From: Pseudofrankia saprophytica
GTDB lineage: Bacteria; Actinomycetota; Actinomycetes; Frankiales; Frankiaceae
Direction of reading: 5' to 3'
Assembly (NCBI RefSeq): GCF_000235425.2
Contig: NZ_KI912267.1
Span: 1,648,353-1,712,352 of the forward strand
DNA length: 64,000 nt
The notes below the pieces were generated by a model. The model had not been told where the DNA came from. It searched no databases and saw only the letters and a program-made list of their open reading frames with translations. The translations under genes were made by a program, and so were the position numbers. Shown here one piece after another: positions 25,376-34,372 of the stretch (positions are counted from its first letter, which is position 1; each line of letters opens with the position of its first letter).

Positions 25376-26880
25376 TGAGGCCCGGGACGCTCGTCCGGCT
25401 GGCGTTCGCCGGCAGCCGGGCCGATGCCCTGCGCATCGCGCTCACCGCGTTGTCCGCGACGCTGGCCACCCTCGCTGTGCTGGCCGCCGCCACGGTGGTG
25501 GCCATTCCCGAACTCGCCGGCCCCCGCCCGGGGAGCCTGGCCAACAACATGACCTACCGGAGCGCCCTGCTGAACGAGCCCGGCCTGCGGCCCGGCGTGG
25601 TGATCGCCCTGATGCTGCTGACCATCCCGGTGCTGGCGCTCGCCGGGCAGTGCGGACGCCTCGGGGCGCCGGCGCGCGACAGAAGGTTGGCCGCGGTCCG
25701 GCTGGCGGGCGCGACCCCTGATCAGACCGTCTCGCTGGTCGCCGTGGAGACGGGGCTCGCGAGCACCCTCGGCGTGGGTATCGGATTCGGGATCTACCTG
25801 GTGGGACGGCGGGTGCTGGCCCGGCCGAACCAGGACGGCCGGCTGCCGCTGCCGACGGATGTCCTGCCGCCCTGGCCGGCGTTGCTCGTGATCGCCCTGG
25901 GGCTACCGGTCGTCGCCGCCCTGGCGGCGGCGCTCGCGCTGCGGCGGGTCCGGGTCACGCCGTTCGGCGTCGTGCACCGGCAGCGGCGCCCGGCGCCCCG
26001 GCCGTGGCCGGCCTTCCTGATCGTGCCGGGCGTGGCCTGTTTCGCCGTGCTGCGACCGCTCCTGCGGTACACCGAACGCCACCGGCTCGACGTGCCGGAG
26101 TGGGTCTTCGTCATGCTCCTGTTCGTGGGCACGCTGGCCGCGCTCGCTGGCATCCTGCTGGGCACGGGCTGGATCTCGCAGGCGGCCGGGCGGGTTCTGC
26201 ACCGGACGGCGCGCCGGCCGGCCGCGCTGCTCGCCGGCCGCCGGCTCGTGGCGGACCCGTGGGCCGGCAGCAGGGTCTTCGCCGCGATGCTCACCTGCGT
26301 CCTGTTCGGTGGTGGCGCCGCAGGGATGCGGGCCTACTTCGCCACCGGGGCCGACGCCCAGCGGGCCTACGACCAGTGGTGGAGCGTCCAGCAGGGGTAC
26401 GCGTACTCCCCGGGTGGCGATGACTTCTCAACCCGGGCGATGGACCTGGTCTACGCGGCGGTGCTGGTGGGCCTGACGATCGCGACGCTCGGGCTGCTGG
26501 TCGCCCTCGCCGAGGGGATCGTCACCCGCCGCCGGACCTACGCGGCGCTGGTCGCCTCCGGGGTGCCCCGCGGCGTCCTCGCCCGTTCGGTGTTCTGGCA
26601 GGCCCTGACACCTGCCGTGCCCGCGGTGCTCGTCGCGTTGGCCGTCGGTGTGACGATGACCCGGTCGCTGCCGATCGAGGTGGGTACCCAAGGCCCGGTC
26701 GAGACGTCCACGGGCGGCCTCACCACGATGGCCCCCGACCTCACCCCGAGCGTCCCCATCCCGTTCGCCGACCTGGGGCTGTTCGCCGGCGGCGCGATCC
26801 TCGCGATCGTCGCGATGACCGGCCTCGCCCTGCTCTTCCTACGCCCGAGCGTGTCCGCGGACGAGCTGCGCACCACGTGA
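25372..26880 (+). CDS. FtsX-like ABC permease
   Basis: This is a 502-residue membrane protein with about eight to ten hydrophobic segments. Segments at both ends resemble FtsX-type modules (VIALMLLTIPVLALAGQCGRL … LAAVRLAGATPDQ and, near the C-terminus, TRRRTYAALVASGVPRGVLARSV). It forms the transporter with the preceding ATPase. The substrate is probably an antimicrobial compound, judged from the PadR link. Start ATG overlaps the ATPase stop. Confidence 0.82.
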   Translation: MMRPGTLVRLAFAGSRADALRIALTALSATLATLAVLAAATVVAIPELAGPRPGSLANNMTYRSALLNEPGLRPGVVIALMLLTIPVLALAGQCGRLGAPARDRRLAAVRLAGATPDQTVSLVAVETGLASTLGVGIGFGIYLVGRRVLARPNQDGRLPLPTDVLPPWPALLVIALGLPVVAALAAALALRRVRVTPFGVVHRQRRPAPRPWPAFLIVPGVACFAVLRPLLRYTERHRLDVPEWVFVMLLFVGTLAALAGILLGTGWISQAAGRVLHRTARRPAALLAGRRLVADPWAGSRVFAAMLTCVLFGGGAAGMRAYFATGADAQRAYDQWWSVQQGYAYSPGGDDFSTRAMDLVYAAVLVGLTIATLGLLVALAEGIVTRRRTYAALVASGVPRGVLARSVFWQALTPAVPAVLVALAVGVTMTRSLPIEVGTQGPVETSTGGLTTMAPDLTPSVPIPFADLGLFAGGAILAIVAMTGLALLFLRPSVSADELRTT

Positions 26881-26987
26881 CGCGGCGACCCGTCGACGCG
26901 ATGGCGACGTGGCGACGGCGCGCCACCGCCGTGCGGGCGGTCACCTGCCCGTTCCCGGGGCCACCGCGCGTCGCGCGGTCGCCTGTC

Positions 26988-27030
26988 CCCGCGGTCGCCG
27001 CCGCCCGTCTGGGCACACGGCGACCGCGGG
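26988..27030. terminator. Bidirectional terminator
   Basis: CCCGCGGTCGCC (26988-26999) and its exact complement (27019-27030) form a 12-bp stem with a 19-base loop in the 190-base gap between convergent genes. Confidence 0.65.
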
Positions 27031-27070
27031 AACCCGGTCACCCGATCGGAATGATCACCCGATCAGGTGA

Positions 27071-28390
27071 CTACTTGGCGCGGACGTACGTCTTCGCGTT
27101 CGGGCCCTCGTAGAGCGGAGCCACGATCTTGAGACGGACGTCGGCGGTCGCGTCCGGCTTGACGATGAAGGACTGCCTGGTCGGGGAGATGCCCGGCTTC
27201 GAGTAGTCCAGCTTGCCGGTCAGGCCACCGGTGTCCAGCGTGGTCAGGCCCTTCTTCGCGGCGACGATGCCGGCGGGGGTCAGGTCACCGGCGGCGCAGG
27301 CCGCTTCCAGGATCTTGGCCATCACGGTCGCGGTCGCGTAGCCCGTCGAGAGCGCGGGGGTCGGGATCGCGTCGGCCTTGCCCACCGCCTGCCGGTAGGC
27401 GGCCAGCACGGTGGCGGCCTCGGCCGTCGGGAGGGTGCCGTTCCCGCCGGCGAAGTAGAACCGGTCCAGGATGACGTCCTTCGCGTCGCCGGTCAGCAGG
27501 TCCGGCGTGTAGGTCGGCCCGTTACCGATGAGCGGGACGTTCAGGCCCTGGGTCTTGGTCGCGGCCGCGAGCGCGGCGGTCTGCGTCGGCGTGCCGGTGA
27601 TCGCGATGACCCCGACGCCCTGACCCTTGAGGGCGGTCACCTGGGAGCTCAGGTCGTTCTGCAGGGGGCTGACCTTCTGCTCGAAGACCTGGGAGCCGTT
27701 CTGCTGCGCCCAGTACTTCACGCCGGCGTCGGCGTTGGTGCCGTACTCGCTGTCGTGGTAGATGTGGCCGATCTTGACGCCCTTGGCGATGAGGCCCTTC
27801 TCGAGCAGGTAGTCCAGGCCGTTGATGGACTCGACGTCATAGGTCGAGCCGACGATCGCGTAGTTCGGGTTGTCCGAGATGGACTGCGACCAGGCCAGCG
27901 GGATCGCGACCATGTCGTCGGCGGTGAGGTCCTCGGACAGCGCGGTCGCGATGGCCGAGCCGAGCACCATCTGCATCGCCGCGACCTTGGGCTTCATGGC
28001 GGCGTACGCGGTGGTGGCCTTCTGGACGTTGTAGCCGCTGTCAGCGTTCTCCAGCTTGACGGTGTACGTCCCGCAGATCCCGCCGTTCTTCTGGTTGTAG
28101 TCCTTCCAGAAGTTGTCATAGGCGATCGCGAGGTCCTTGCCGCTGGCGGCGAAGAACCCGGTCACGTCGTTGAGGTTGCCGAGAGTGAGCTCGGTTCCGC
28201 TGATCCCTCGGCCGGTCTTGACGACCTTCGCGCTTCCGCTGGCCGCGGGCCCCGCGGGTTTGTCGTCGTCACCCTTGGTACTGCAGGCGGCGGCCAGCAC
28301 GGTGACCACCGAGAGGCCTAAGGCCAGCGAGACGCGGCCTGCTGACCGCCATCGCGGCCCGCGGCCCCGCCCAGCCATGACTGAGGACAT
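27071..28390 (-). CDS. Branched-chain amino acid-type ABC substrate-binding lipoprotein
   Basis: This is a 439-residue protein. The ATG at 28390 has AGAAGGGA about 8 bases upstream. The signal peptide ends in the lipobox LAAAC (about residue 36). The mature part is a type I periplasmic-binding fold (Peripla_BP_6): GTELTLGNLNDVTGFFAASGKD … IGHIYHDSEYGTNADAGVKYW. It is last in the livFGHM-type cluster (28471-32549), separated by 80 bases. The ligand may be a hydrophobic amino acid, an amide or an aromatic acid. Confidence 0.88.
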   Translation of the reverse strand: MSSVMAGRGRGPRWRSAGRVSLALGLSVVTVLAAACSTKGDDDKPAGPAASGSAKVVKTGRGISGTELTLGNLNDVTGFFAASGKDLAIAYDNFWKDYNQKNGGICGTYTVKLENADSGYNVQKATTAYAAMKPKVAAMQMVLGSAIATALSEDLTADDMVAIPLAWSQSISDNPNYAIVGSTYDVESINGLDYLLEKGLIAKGVKIGHIYHDSEYGTNADAGVKYWAQQNGSQVFEQKVSPLQNDLSSQVTALKGQGVGVIAITGTPTQTAALAAATKTQGLNVPLIGNGPTYTPDLLTGDAKDVILDRFYFAGGNGTLPTAEAATVLAAYRQAVGKADAIPTPALSTGYATATVMAKILEAACAAGDLTPAGIVAAKKGLTTLDTGGLTGKLDYSKPGISPTRQSFIVKPDATADVRLKIVAPLYEGPNAKTYVRAK

Positions 28391-28470
28391 AGAGGTTCCC
28401 TTCTTCCCCCGGCTCACCCGAATGGCGAGTCCGACACACGTCGTCTGGCAGGTTTCGTCCCGGCGGTTCG

Positions 28471-29733
28471 TCAGCCGCCGGAGGTCGCGTTGGCCGGCGC
28501 GCCCGCCGGGACGGACGCGGCCTCGCCGGTCGCGGCCACCTCGGCGGTAGCGCCCGCCGATGCGCGCTCGCCGCCCGGCGGAGCGGTCCCACCGCCCTCA
28601 GGTGGCAGCCCGTCGTCTCTTCGGCGCAGCGCCGCGGCGCGGCGACGGCGTACCAGCGCGTAGGCCATGCCTGCGAGCCCGCGCGGCTGGAAGAGGACGA
28701 AGAGGATCACTGCGATGCCGTAGGCGTACTTGGCCGCTTCCGCGGAGGTGACGCCGCCGCTGCCGGGCTCTGCCAGGAACGGCAGGCTTTCGCTGTACTG
28801 CTCGAGCAGCAGGGGCAGCCCGACGACGAAGACCGCGCCGGCCATGGCACCACCGACCGAGCCAAGACCGCCGAGCAGGATGATCGCGAGGTACTGGATC
28901 GAGACCTCGACGGTGAACGACTCGGGCGCGACGCTGCCGATCGACAGCGCGTACAGCACCCCGGCCAGCCCCGCGTACATCGAGGACACGAGGAACGCCC
29001 TGGCCCGGTAGCCGGTGACATCGATGCCGGTGACCGCGGCCGCGATCTCGCCGTCCCGGACCGCCCGCAGCGCCCGCCCTGGCCGAGACCGCAGCAGGCC
29101 GTAGGCGAACCAGGCCGCGAGCACGAGCAGGACGAGGCCCAGGTACCACAGCCGCTCCGAGCGGCCGAACGGCACGCCCAGCACCTCGAGGCCGGAGTCG
29201 TCGTCGTCGAAGACGAACCCGAACAACGAGAAGTCCGGGGTGCGCCGGCCGTTGTAGCCGCCGGTCAGCGTGGACGCGGAGTTCAGCACATGCTGGCCGA
29301 CGAACACCAGCCCCAGCGAGGCGATGCCGAGGTAGATCCCCCGCAGCCGGGCGGCGACCGGGCTGAACAGCAGGCCGGCCAGCCCGGAGATCAGCACGGC
29401 GAGCACCATCGCGACCAGCGGTGGCAGGCCGAGCCCACCCAGGTGACGGCTGCCCAGCGAGCTCGGTTCGCTCGCCAGCCAGCAGTAGCTGATCGCGCCG
29501 ACGGCGAGGAAGAACGCGTGCCCGAGCGACAGCTGCCCCGTCGTGCCGACGAGGATCGTCAGGCCGATCGCGCCGATCACGGCCGCGAAGATCGAGAAGC
29601 CGACCCGCAGCCAGAACTCCTCCAGATACAACGGCAGCGCCGCCAGGATCAGCAGGGCCACCAGCAGCGACACCAGGGGCAGCCGAGTGGCCAGCGCCGC
29701 GCGCGGCCCATGGGAGACACGAACGTCAGACAC
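28471..29733 (-). CDS. Branched-chain amino acid-type ABC permease (LivM-like)
   Basis: This is a 420-residue permease with about ten hydrophobic helices (LivM family; GQLSLGHAFFLAVGAISY and the cytoplasmic-loop region SRPGRALRAVRDGEIAAAVTGIDV). The last ~60 residues are a Gly/Ala/Pro-rich tail. It starts at GTG 29733 and overlaps the LivH-like gene by eight bases. Confidence 0.88.
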   Translation of the reverse strand: MSDVRVSHGPRAALATRLPLVSLLVALLILAALPLYLEEFWLRVGFSIFAAVIGAIGLTILVGTTGQLSLGHAFFLAVGAISYCWLASEPSSLGSRHLGGLGLPPLVAMVLAVLISGLAGLLFSPVAARLRGIYLGIASLGLVFVGQHVLNSASTLTGGYNGRRTPDFSLFGFVFDDDDSGLEVLGVPFGRSERLWYLGLVLLVLAAWFAYGLLRSRPGRALRAVRDGEIAAAVTGIDVTGYRARAFLVSSMYAGLAGVLYALSIGSVAPESFTVEVSIQYLAIILLGGLGSVGGAMAGAVFVVGLPLLLEQYSESLPFLAEPGSGGVTSAEAAKYAYGIAVILFVLFQPRGLAGMAYALVRRRRAAALRRRDDGLPPEGGGTAPPGGERASAGATAEVAATGEAASVPAGAPANATSGG

Positions 29734-30637
29734 GGGCCAGCTCCCTCGTGCCGAACAGGCCGGCGGGACGCGCCAGCAGGACCGCCAGCATCAGGACGTA
29801 GGGCACGGCCCCGCCGAAGTCGCCGCCGAGGAACTGCAGATGCTCGGCATAGCCAGCGATCAGGGACTGGACGACGCCGACGAGCACTCCGCCCGCCAAC
29901 GCGCCGGTGGTCGAGTCCAGGCCGCCAATGATGGCGGCGGGGAAGGCAAGGAACGCGACGGTGCGGATCGACGGATCCAGGCCGGGCGTCGGGCTGCCGG
30001 TCAGGAAGACGGCGGCCACGGCAGCGAGCCCGCCGGCGACCAGCCAGGCCAGGGCGCTGACCTGCCAGTGCCGGATCCCCATCAGCGCGGCCGCCTCCGC
30101 GTCCTCGGCGCTGGCACGCAGCGCCACTCCCCAGCTGGTGAACCGGAAGGCGGCGAAGAACGCCAGGATCAGGACGACCGCCGTCCCCATGGCGATTAGC
30201 CGGTTATAGGAGAGCCCGACGCCGCCGACCGAGAAGGCCCCGGTCCCCCAGGGCTGGTCCAGGGAGAGCACGTGCGAGCCGATCCGCCGGGTCAGGTCGG
30301 TCGCGATCACGATGTCCAGACCCAACGTCATGATCGTCAGGGCGGCGACCTGCCCCTCGCTGGCCAGCCCCGTGCCCCGGCCCACCCGGGAGAACAGCAG
30401 CCGCTCGAGGGCGACGGCCAGCAGCGCCGTCCCGGCGACGCCGATCGCCACCGCGGCGGCGAACCCGATCGACGGCACGAGCCGGGCGGTCACATAGGCG
30501 CCCACGAAGAGCATCGAGCCGTGCGCGAAGTTGAGCACCTCACTCGCCTTGAAGATGATCACAAACCCGAGCGCGATGAGCGCGTACACCGCGCCCTGCG
30601 AGATCCCGTTCACCAACAGCGAGACGAACGTCGTCAC
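29726..30637 (-). CDS. Branched-chain amino acid-type ABC permease (LivH-like)
   Basis: This is a 303-residue permease of the LivH type: NGISQGAVYALIALGFVIIFKASEVLNFAHG at the N-terminus, and the loop WGVALRASAEDAEAAALMGI. It starts at GTG 30637 and overlaps the ATPase stop (GTGA), so it is made with its partners. Confidence 0.9.
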   Translation of the reverse strand: MTTFVSLLVNGISQGAVYALIALGFVIIFKASEVLNFAHGSMLFVGAYVTARLVPSIGFAAAVAIGVAGTALLAVALERLLFSRVGRGTGLASEGQVAALTIMTLGLDIVIATDLTRRIGSHVLSLDQPWGTGAFSVGGVGLSYNRLIAMGTAVVLILAFFAAFRFTSWGVALRASAEDAEAAALMGIRHWQVSALAWLVAGGLAAVAAVFLTGSPTPGLDPSIRTVAFLAFPAAIIGGLDSTTGALAGGVLVGVVQSLIAGYAEHLQFLGGDFGGAVPYVLMLAVLLARPAGLFGTRELARV

Positions 30638-31587
30638 GGCTGCTCCTTCCTCGTGCTGACCGCGACGGATCCCTCGTCCACGCCGGTGCCCTCGGCGGCG
30701 GCATCGCTCTCGGGGCTGTTGCTCTCGGGGGTGACGATCTCGGGGGTGACGATCTGGGCACTGGCCGCGGTGTCGTCCTCGTCGCCGGTGCCGAGGTAGG
30801 CGCGGATCACGGCCGGGTCGCGGCTGACCTCGGCCGGGGTGCCGTCGGCGACCACCCGGCCGAAGTCGAGCACCGTGACACGGTCGGCCAGGGACATGAC
30901 CATGGTCATGTCGTGCTCCACCAGCAGGACCGTGATCCCGAGGGAGGCCCGGATCGCCCGGATCGTCGCCGTCATCTGGGCGGTCTCCACCGCGTTCATG
31001 CCTGCGACCGGCTCGTCCAGCAGAAGCACCCGCGGCTCCGTGGCCAGTGCCCGCGCCACCTCGACCCGCTTGCGGTCGCCGTACGGCAGGATCCCGACCG
31101 GGACGTGCAGGCGCGCGCCCAGGTCGAGGAACTCGGCGATCTCGCGCGCTCTGGCCCGGTGGAGCCGCTCCTCGTGGCGCGCGGAGGGAATCCTCAGGCC
31201 CGCGCCGAGAAAGCCCGTGCGCATCAGGTGATGCCGGCCGACCATGATGTTGTCGAGCACCGACTCGTACGGCGAGCCGGCCAGGTTCTGGAACGCGCGG
31301 CCGACCCCGAGCGCCGTGACCCGGTGCGGCCGCCGGCCGGTCAGCTCCGTACCTCCGAGCAGCACCTGGCCGGACGTCGCCTGGTACACCCCGGAGATGA
31401 CGTTGAACAGCGTCGACTTCCCAGCGCCGTTCGGCCCGATCACCGCGTGGATCGTCCCCGGCTCGGCCCGCAGCGAGACGTCGGCGAGCGCGGCGAGCGC
31501 CCCGAACCGGACCGTCACGCCCTCGACCGCCAGCGGCTCGGCCACCGCCACCGGGTCGATGACCCCGGCCGGCGTCGTGGCGCTCAC
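30634..31587 (-). CDS. Branched-chain amino acid-type ABC ATPase (LivG-like)
   Basis: This is a 317-residue ATPase. Walker A is GPNGAGKST; the LivG-specific C-terminal region is DRVTVLDFGRVVADGTPAEV. The signature motif reads PYGDRKRVEVARAL instead of the usual SGGQ/SYGxQR form. Walker B is VLLLDEPVAGMN. A ~55-residue acidic/Ser-Pro tail follows the family end. The GTG at 31587 has GGGGGAGG upstream. Confidence 0.9.
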   Translation of the reverse strand: MSATTPAGVIDPVAVAEPLAVEGVTVRFGALAALADVSLRAEPGTIHAVIGPNGAGKSTLFNVISGVYQATSGQVLLGGTELTGRRPHRVTALGVGRAFQNLAGSPYESVLDNIMVGRHHLMRTGFLGAGLRIPSARHEERLHRARAREIAEFLDLGARLHVPVGILPYGDRKRVEVARALATEPRVLLLDEPVAGMNAVETAQMTATIRAIRASLGITVLLVEHDMTMVMSLADRVTVLDFGRVVADGTPAEVSRDPAVIRAYLGTGDEDDTAASAQIVTPEIVTPESNSPESDAAAEGTGVDEGSVAVSTRKEQP

Positions 31588-32549
31588 TGTGCCTCCCCCG
31601 CGTGCACGCCGCGCTGGTCGGCCGCGGCACCGGCCCGGCCGCGCGGGCGGGGCAGGATCCGCCGAGCCGGCGACGGCTGCCACCGGGACAGCGTCCGCGC
31701 CGGGACCGCCGAGATCGCCGGCTCCCCGGGTTCGGGATTCGGGGGCGCGGGGCTCGCCGGATCCCCGGGGGCGGGGGGCTCGGCACCCGGTGGGGCCTCA
31801 CCCGCTACCGCCAGGTAGCGCCGGGCGACCTCGTCGGAGGCGGCGAGCTCGGCGGACGGCCCCGACAGCGAGGTGCGCCCGAGCTCCAGGACGTAGGCCG
31901 CCTCGGAGAGCGAGAGCGCCATGGCGGCGTTCTGCTCGACGAGGACGACCGAGACGCCCTGGGCGTTGATCTCCCTGATCGCCGCGCCGATCTTGCCGAT
32001 GACCTGGGGAGCGAGCCCCAGCGACGGCTCGTCGAGCAGCAGCATCCGGGGCGCCGACATCAGGCCGCGCCCGATCGCGAGCATCTGCTGCTCGCCGCCG
32101 GACAGCAGCACCGCCCGGGAGTCCCGCCGTTCGGCCAGCAGCGGGAAGAGCTCGTAGACCTGTTCGCGGGCCTGGGCACGGGCGGCCCGGCCGCGCACCG
32201 ACATCCCGCCCGCTCGGAGGTTCTCCTCGACGGTCAGCCGGCCGAAGATCCGACGCCCCTCGGGCACGTGCACCAGCCCGAGCCGGACGACGTCCGCCGC
32301 GCCCCGGCCGGCGAGGTCCTGGCCGTCGAACCGGATCGTGCCGGCGGTGACCTTCCCGCCGTGCATGCCCAGGGTGCCGGACACGGTGCGCAGCAGCGTC
32401 GACTTGCCCGCGCCGTTGCTTCCCAGCACCGCGACGACCTGCCCGGCGCCGACCGACATCGTCACGCCACGCAGTGCCCGGACCACGCCCGCATAGACCA
32501 CCTCGAGTGAACCGACGTCCAACAACTCAGGCTGGCTTCCAGCAACCAC
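31584..32549 (-). CDS. Branched-chain amino acid-type ABC ATPase (LivF-like)
   Basis: This is a 321-residue ATPase: Walker A GSNGAGKST, signature LSGGEQQMLAIGRGL, Walker B MLLLDEPSLGLAP. The LivF core ends around residue 245; the remaining ~75 residues are Pro/Ala/Glu- then Arg-rich and of unknown use. The GTG at 32549 is preceded by GGAGG at 6 bases. It is the first gene of the five-gene importer cluster (order F-G-H-M-binding protein). Confidence 0.9.
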   Translation of the reverse strand: MVAGSQPELLDVGSLEVVYAGVVRALRGVTMSVGAGQVVAVLGSNGAGKSTLLRTVSGTLGMHGGKVTAGTIRFDGQDLAGRGAADVVRLGLVHVPEGRRIFGRLTVEENLRAGGMSVRGRAARAQAREQVYELFPLLAERRDSRAVLLSGGEQQMLAIGRGLMSAPRMLLLDEPSLGLAPQVIGKIGAAIREINAQGVSVVLVEQNAAMALSLSEAAYVLELGRTSLSGPSAELAASDEVARRYLAVAGEAPPGAEPPAPGDPASPAPPNPEPGEPAISAVPARTLSRWQPSPARRILPRPRGRAGAAADQRGVHAGEAQ

Positions 32550-33278
32550 GCAGGACCTCCGCGGCACCCAGGACCCGCCGATCTCAAGATCAACGGGAGA
32601 CAGTTGCACAATGAAACGTGTCGCAGGTCACCAGGATTGCGGTATCGGGCCGAAGACACAAGAGACTCGGGCAAACACGCACAGCACCGGCCAGCCGGGC
32701 GCACGAGCCGCCGGGCTCGCGGCGACCCGACCAGGGCAGGTCGAACGTCCGGCCCACCCAACCCGCGCCGAACCCACGCCGGCAACGGATCGGAGCCGGG
32801 CGCGAAACGGCGGGTCGCACCCGTCGCGAGCCCCGTCAGCAAAGATCAGCAAGCTGATGGGGACACGCGCCGAGACCGCCGGGACTGTCGCGAGTGGGCA
32901 GCCGGCACCGCGTTGCCGTGGTCGCCCGCGCGAGACCGATCAGCGCGAGAGCGGCCGACCCAGGTCAGCACGGAACGCATTCACGGCACCGCTGGTGACT
33001 AGTACGACACCCAAGTAGCTGTGTCGTGGGTCACAAGGATCACCGCATGAGGCGGCAAGTGCAAGCAATCCGTGCGATGAGGTTGGAGACCGCTCAGCCG
33101 CCGACCACCGACGGACGAACGGCCACCCGTCACACCCGCACGGCCCAGCGGACGAGGCGGACGCCGGGAACGCGGCGGACGCGGCGGACGCGGCGAAACG
33201 CTCGGCGGGGTTCAGCCGGCAGGGCCTCCTGGCCCAATGCCGTCACTTCGGCCAAGGCTGGCCGGTGGCCCCCCGCCG

Positions 33279-33400
33279 CGCCGCGGACTCGATCAGCGGC
33301 GGGACACCGCCGCGCCATGGACCTGACCGGCGGCGGGACACCGTCACGCCGCGGACTCGATCAGCGGCGGGACACCGCCGCGCCGCGGGCTTGATCAGCG
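33279..33400. repeat. 34-bp tandem repeat, about 3.6 copies
   Basis: Units start at 33279, 33313, 33347 and 33381 (partial). Units 1 and 3 are nearly identical; unit 2 differs at several bases. Each contains GATCAGCGGCGGGACACC or a variant. It is not in a gene. Confidence 0.75.
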
Positions 33401-33403
33401 GTT

Positions 33404-33454
33404 CTGTATCCGGATCCGAACGGGCGAGGGCCCGAGGTTCGGATCCGGATACAG
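33404..33454 (-). terminator. 18-bp perfect stem-loop
   Basis: CTGTATCCGGATCCGAAC (33404-33421) is exactly complementary to 33437-33454; the loop itself can form a small CGGGC/GCCCG stem. It stands 76 bases past the stop of the minus-strand TM2 gene and is the likely terminator. Confidence 0.65.
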
Positions 33455-33529
33455 TCCTGGTGATCTTCCGGGCCGCGGGCAAGCGACCGGCGCCGACGGC
33501 GGCCCCAGGTCGCTTCCGGGGAAGTACTA

Positions 33530-34105
33530 CTAGTCGCGCAGTGGGCGGCCGAACTTGTCGCGGACGTTGCCGGTCAGCATCATCACGCCGTCGATGAGCG
33601 ACCAGATGCCGAGGCCACCGCAGGTGAGCAGCTGCGCGACCGCGATCCCGTAGTCGCCCATGTACCAGCGACCGGCTCCCACCCCGCCGAGGAGGAGCTG
33701 CAGCAGACCAGCCGTCAGCTTGTCCTTGTCCGAGAGTGGCTCGCCGGTGACCTGGTGCCGGCCGAACGGCGCGGACGGGTCGGCGCCGTACGGGTATCCG
33801 GGCCCGTAGCCGGGGGCCGGCGGATAGCCCGGAGCCGGCGCGTACCCGGGGCCCGGCGGGTAGCCACCCGGCTGACCGTACCCGGCGTTGGGGTCGACAC
33901 CGGGTGGGTAGCCGCCGGTGGGCGGGTACGGCGCGTTCGGGTCCCCGTAGCCCGGAGCGGGCGGGTAGGGCGTGTTCGGGTCCCCGTAGCCGGGGGCGGG
34001 CGGGTAGCCCGAGCCGGGCTGCGGGTAACCCGCGCCAGGCGGAGGCTGGTCGGGCCCGGGCTTCGCGTACGGGTCCGGCATCTGGCCAGGCGCTGGGGTC
34101 GTCAT
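33530..34105 (-). CDS. TM2-domain membrane protein with Pro/Gly/Tyr repeat N-terminus
   Basis: This is a 191-residue protein, ATG 34105 with GGAG upstream. Residues 1-115 are disordered repeats of the GYPPAPGYGDPNAPYP kind. The end is a TM2 domain: two membrane helices joined by a short turn (LLQLLLGGVGAGRWYMGDYGIAVAQLLTCGGLGIWSLIDGVMML). TM2 proteins are common in actinobacteria; the role is undefined. Confidence 0.8.
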   Translation of the reverse strand: MTTPAPGQMPDPYAKPGPDQPPPGAGYPQPGSGYPPAPGYGDPNTPYPPAPGYGDPNAPYPPTGGYPPGVDPNAGYGQPGGYPPGPGYAPAPGYPPAPGYGPGYPYGADPSAPFGRHQVTGEPLSDKDKLTAGLLQLLLGGVGAGRWYMGDYGIAVAQLLTCGGLGIWSLIDGVMMLTGNVRDKFGRPLRD

Positions 34106-34372
34106 AGTGGCTCCAAGTGTTCCCGGGCTCCGCGGAACCGTACCAGCGACGATTCAGGCGCATCGCGGGACCGTCCCCCACCCGACACCGGGCCACACGG
34201 ACGGCCAACAGGTAGCTATTCGGCACGGAAAGCGCACTACCGGGCCACGCCCGCGCCGGCGCGTCCGGGCAGTCGACCTCGGTCCGTGATGACAAGGTCA
34301 CCGCGATGAGGGGCCGGTGACGAACGGACATCCCGGCCGACCCGACGGACAGCCGGTGGCCGGAGCGCACGC

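Larger units (their letters stand above)
32550..33529. other. 980-base gap without a gene
   Basis: I see no coding signal here. It must hold the livF promoter. Contents: a dyad ACGACAC/GTGTCGT (33004-33027); two similar 25-base words starting GTGTCG at about 32618 and 33021; the 34-bp tandem array at 33279-33400; a strong hairpin at 33404-33454; and an 8-bp inverted repeat AAGCGACC/GGTCGCTT at about 33481-33515, just after the TM2 gene's stop. Confidence 0.5.

Noticed and set aside
31588-31801. Start of LivG or LivH far upstream as one long fused protein
   Set aside because: The upstream parts are shadow frames of LivF/LivG. GTG starts with ribosome sites and overlapping stops give normal family lengths.
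32604-33018. Several overlapping 70-135-codon frames in the 980-base gap
   Set aside because: Frames overlap on both strands in equal measure, without ribosome sites or domain features. This is expected by chance at this GC content.
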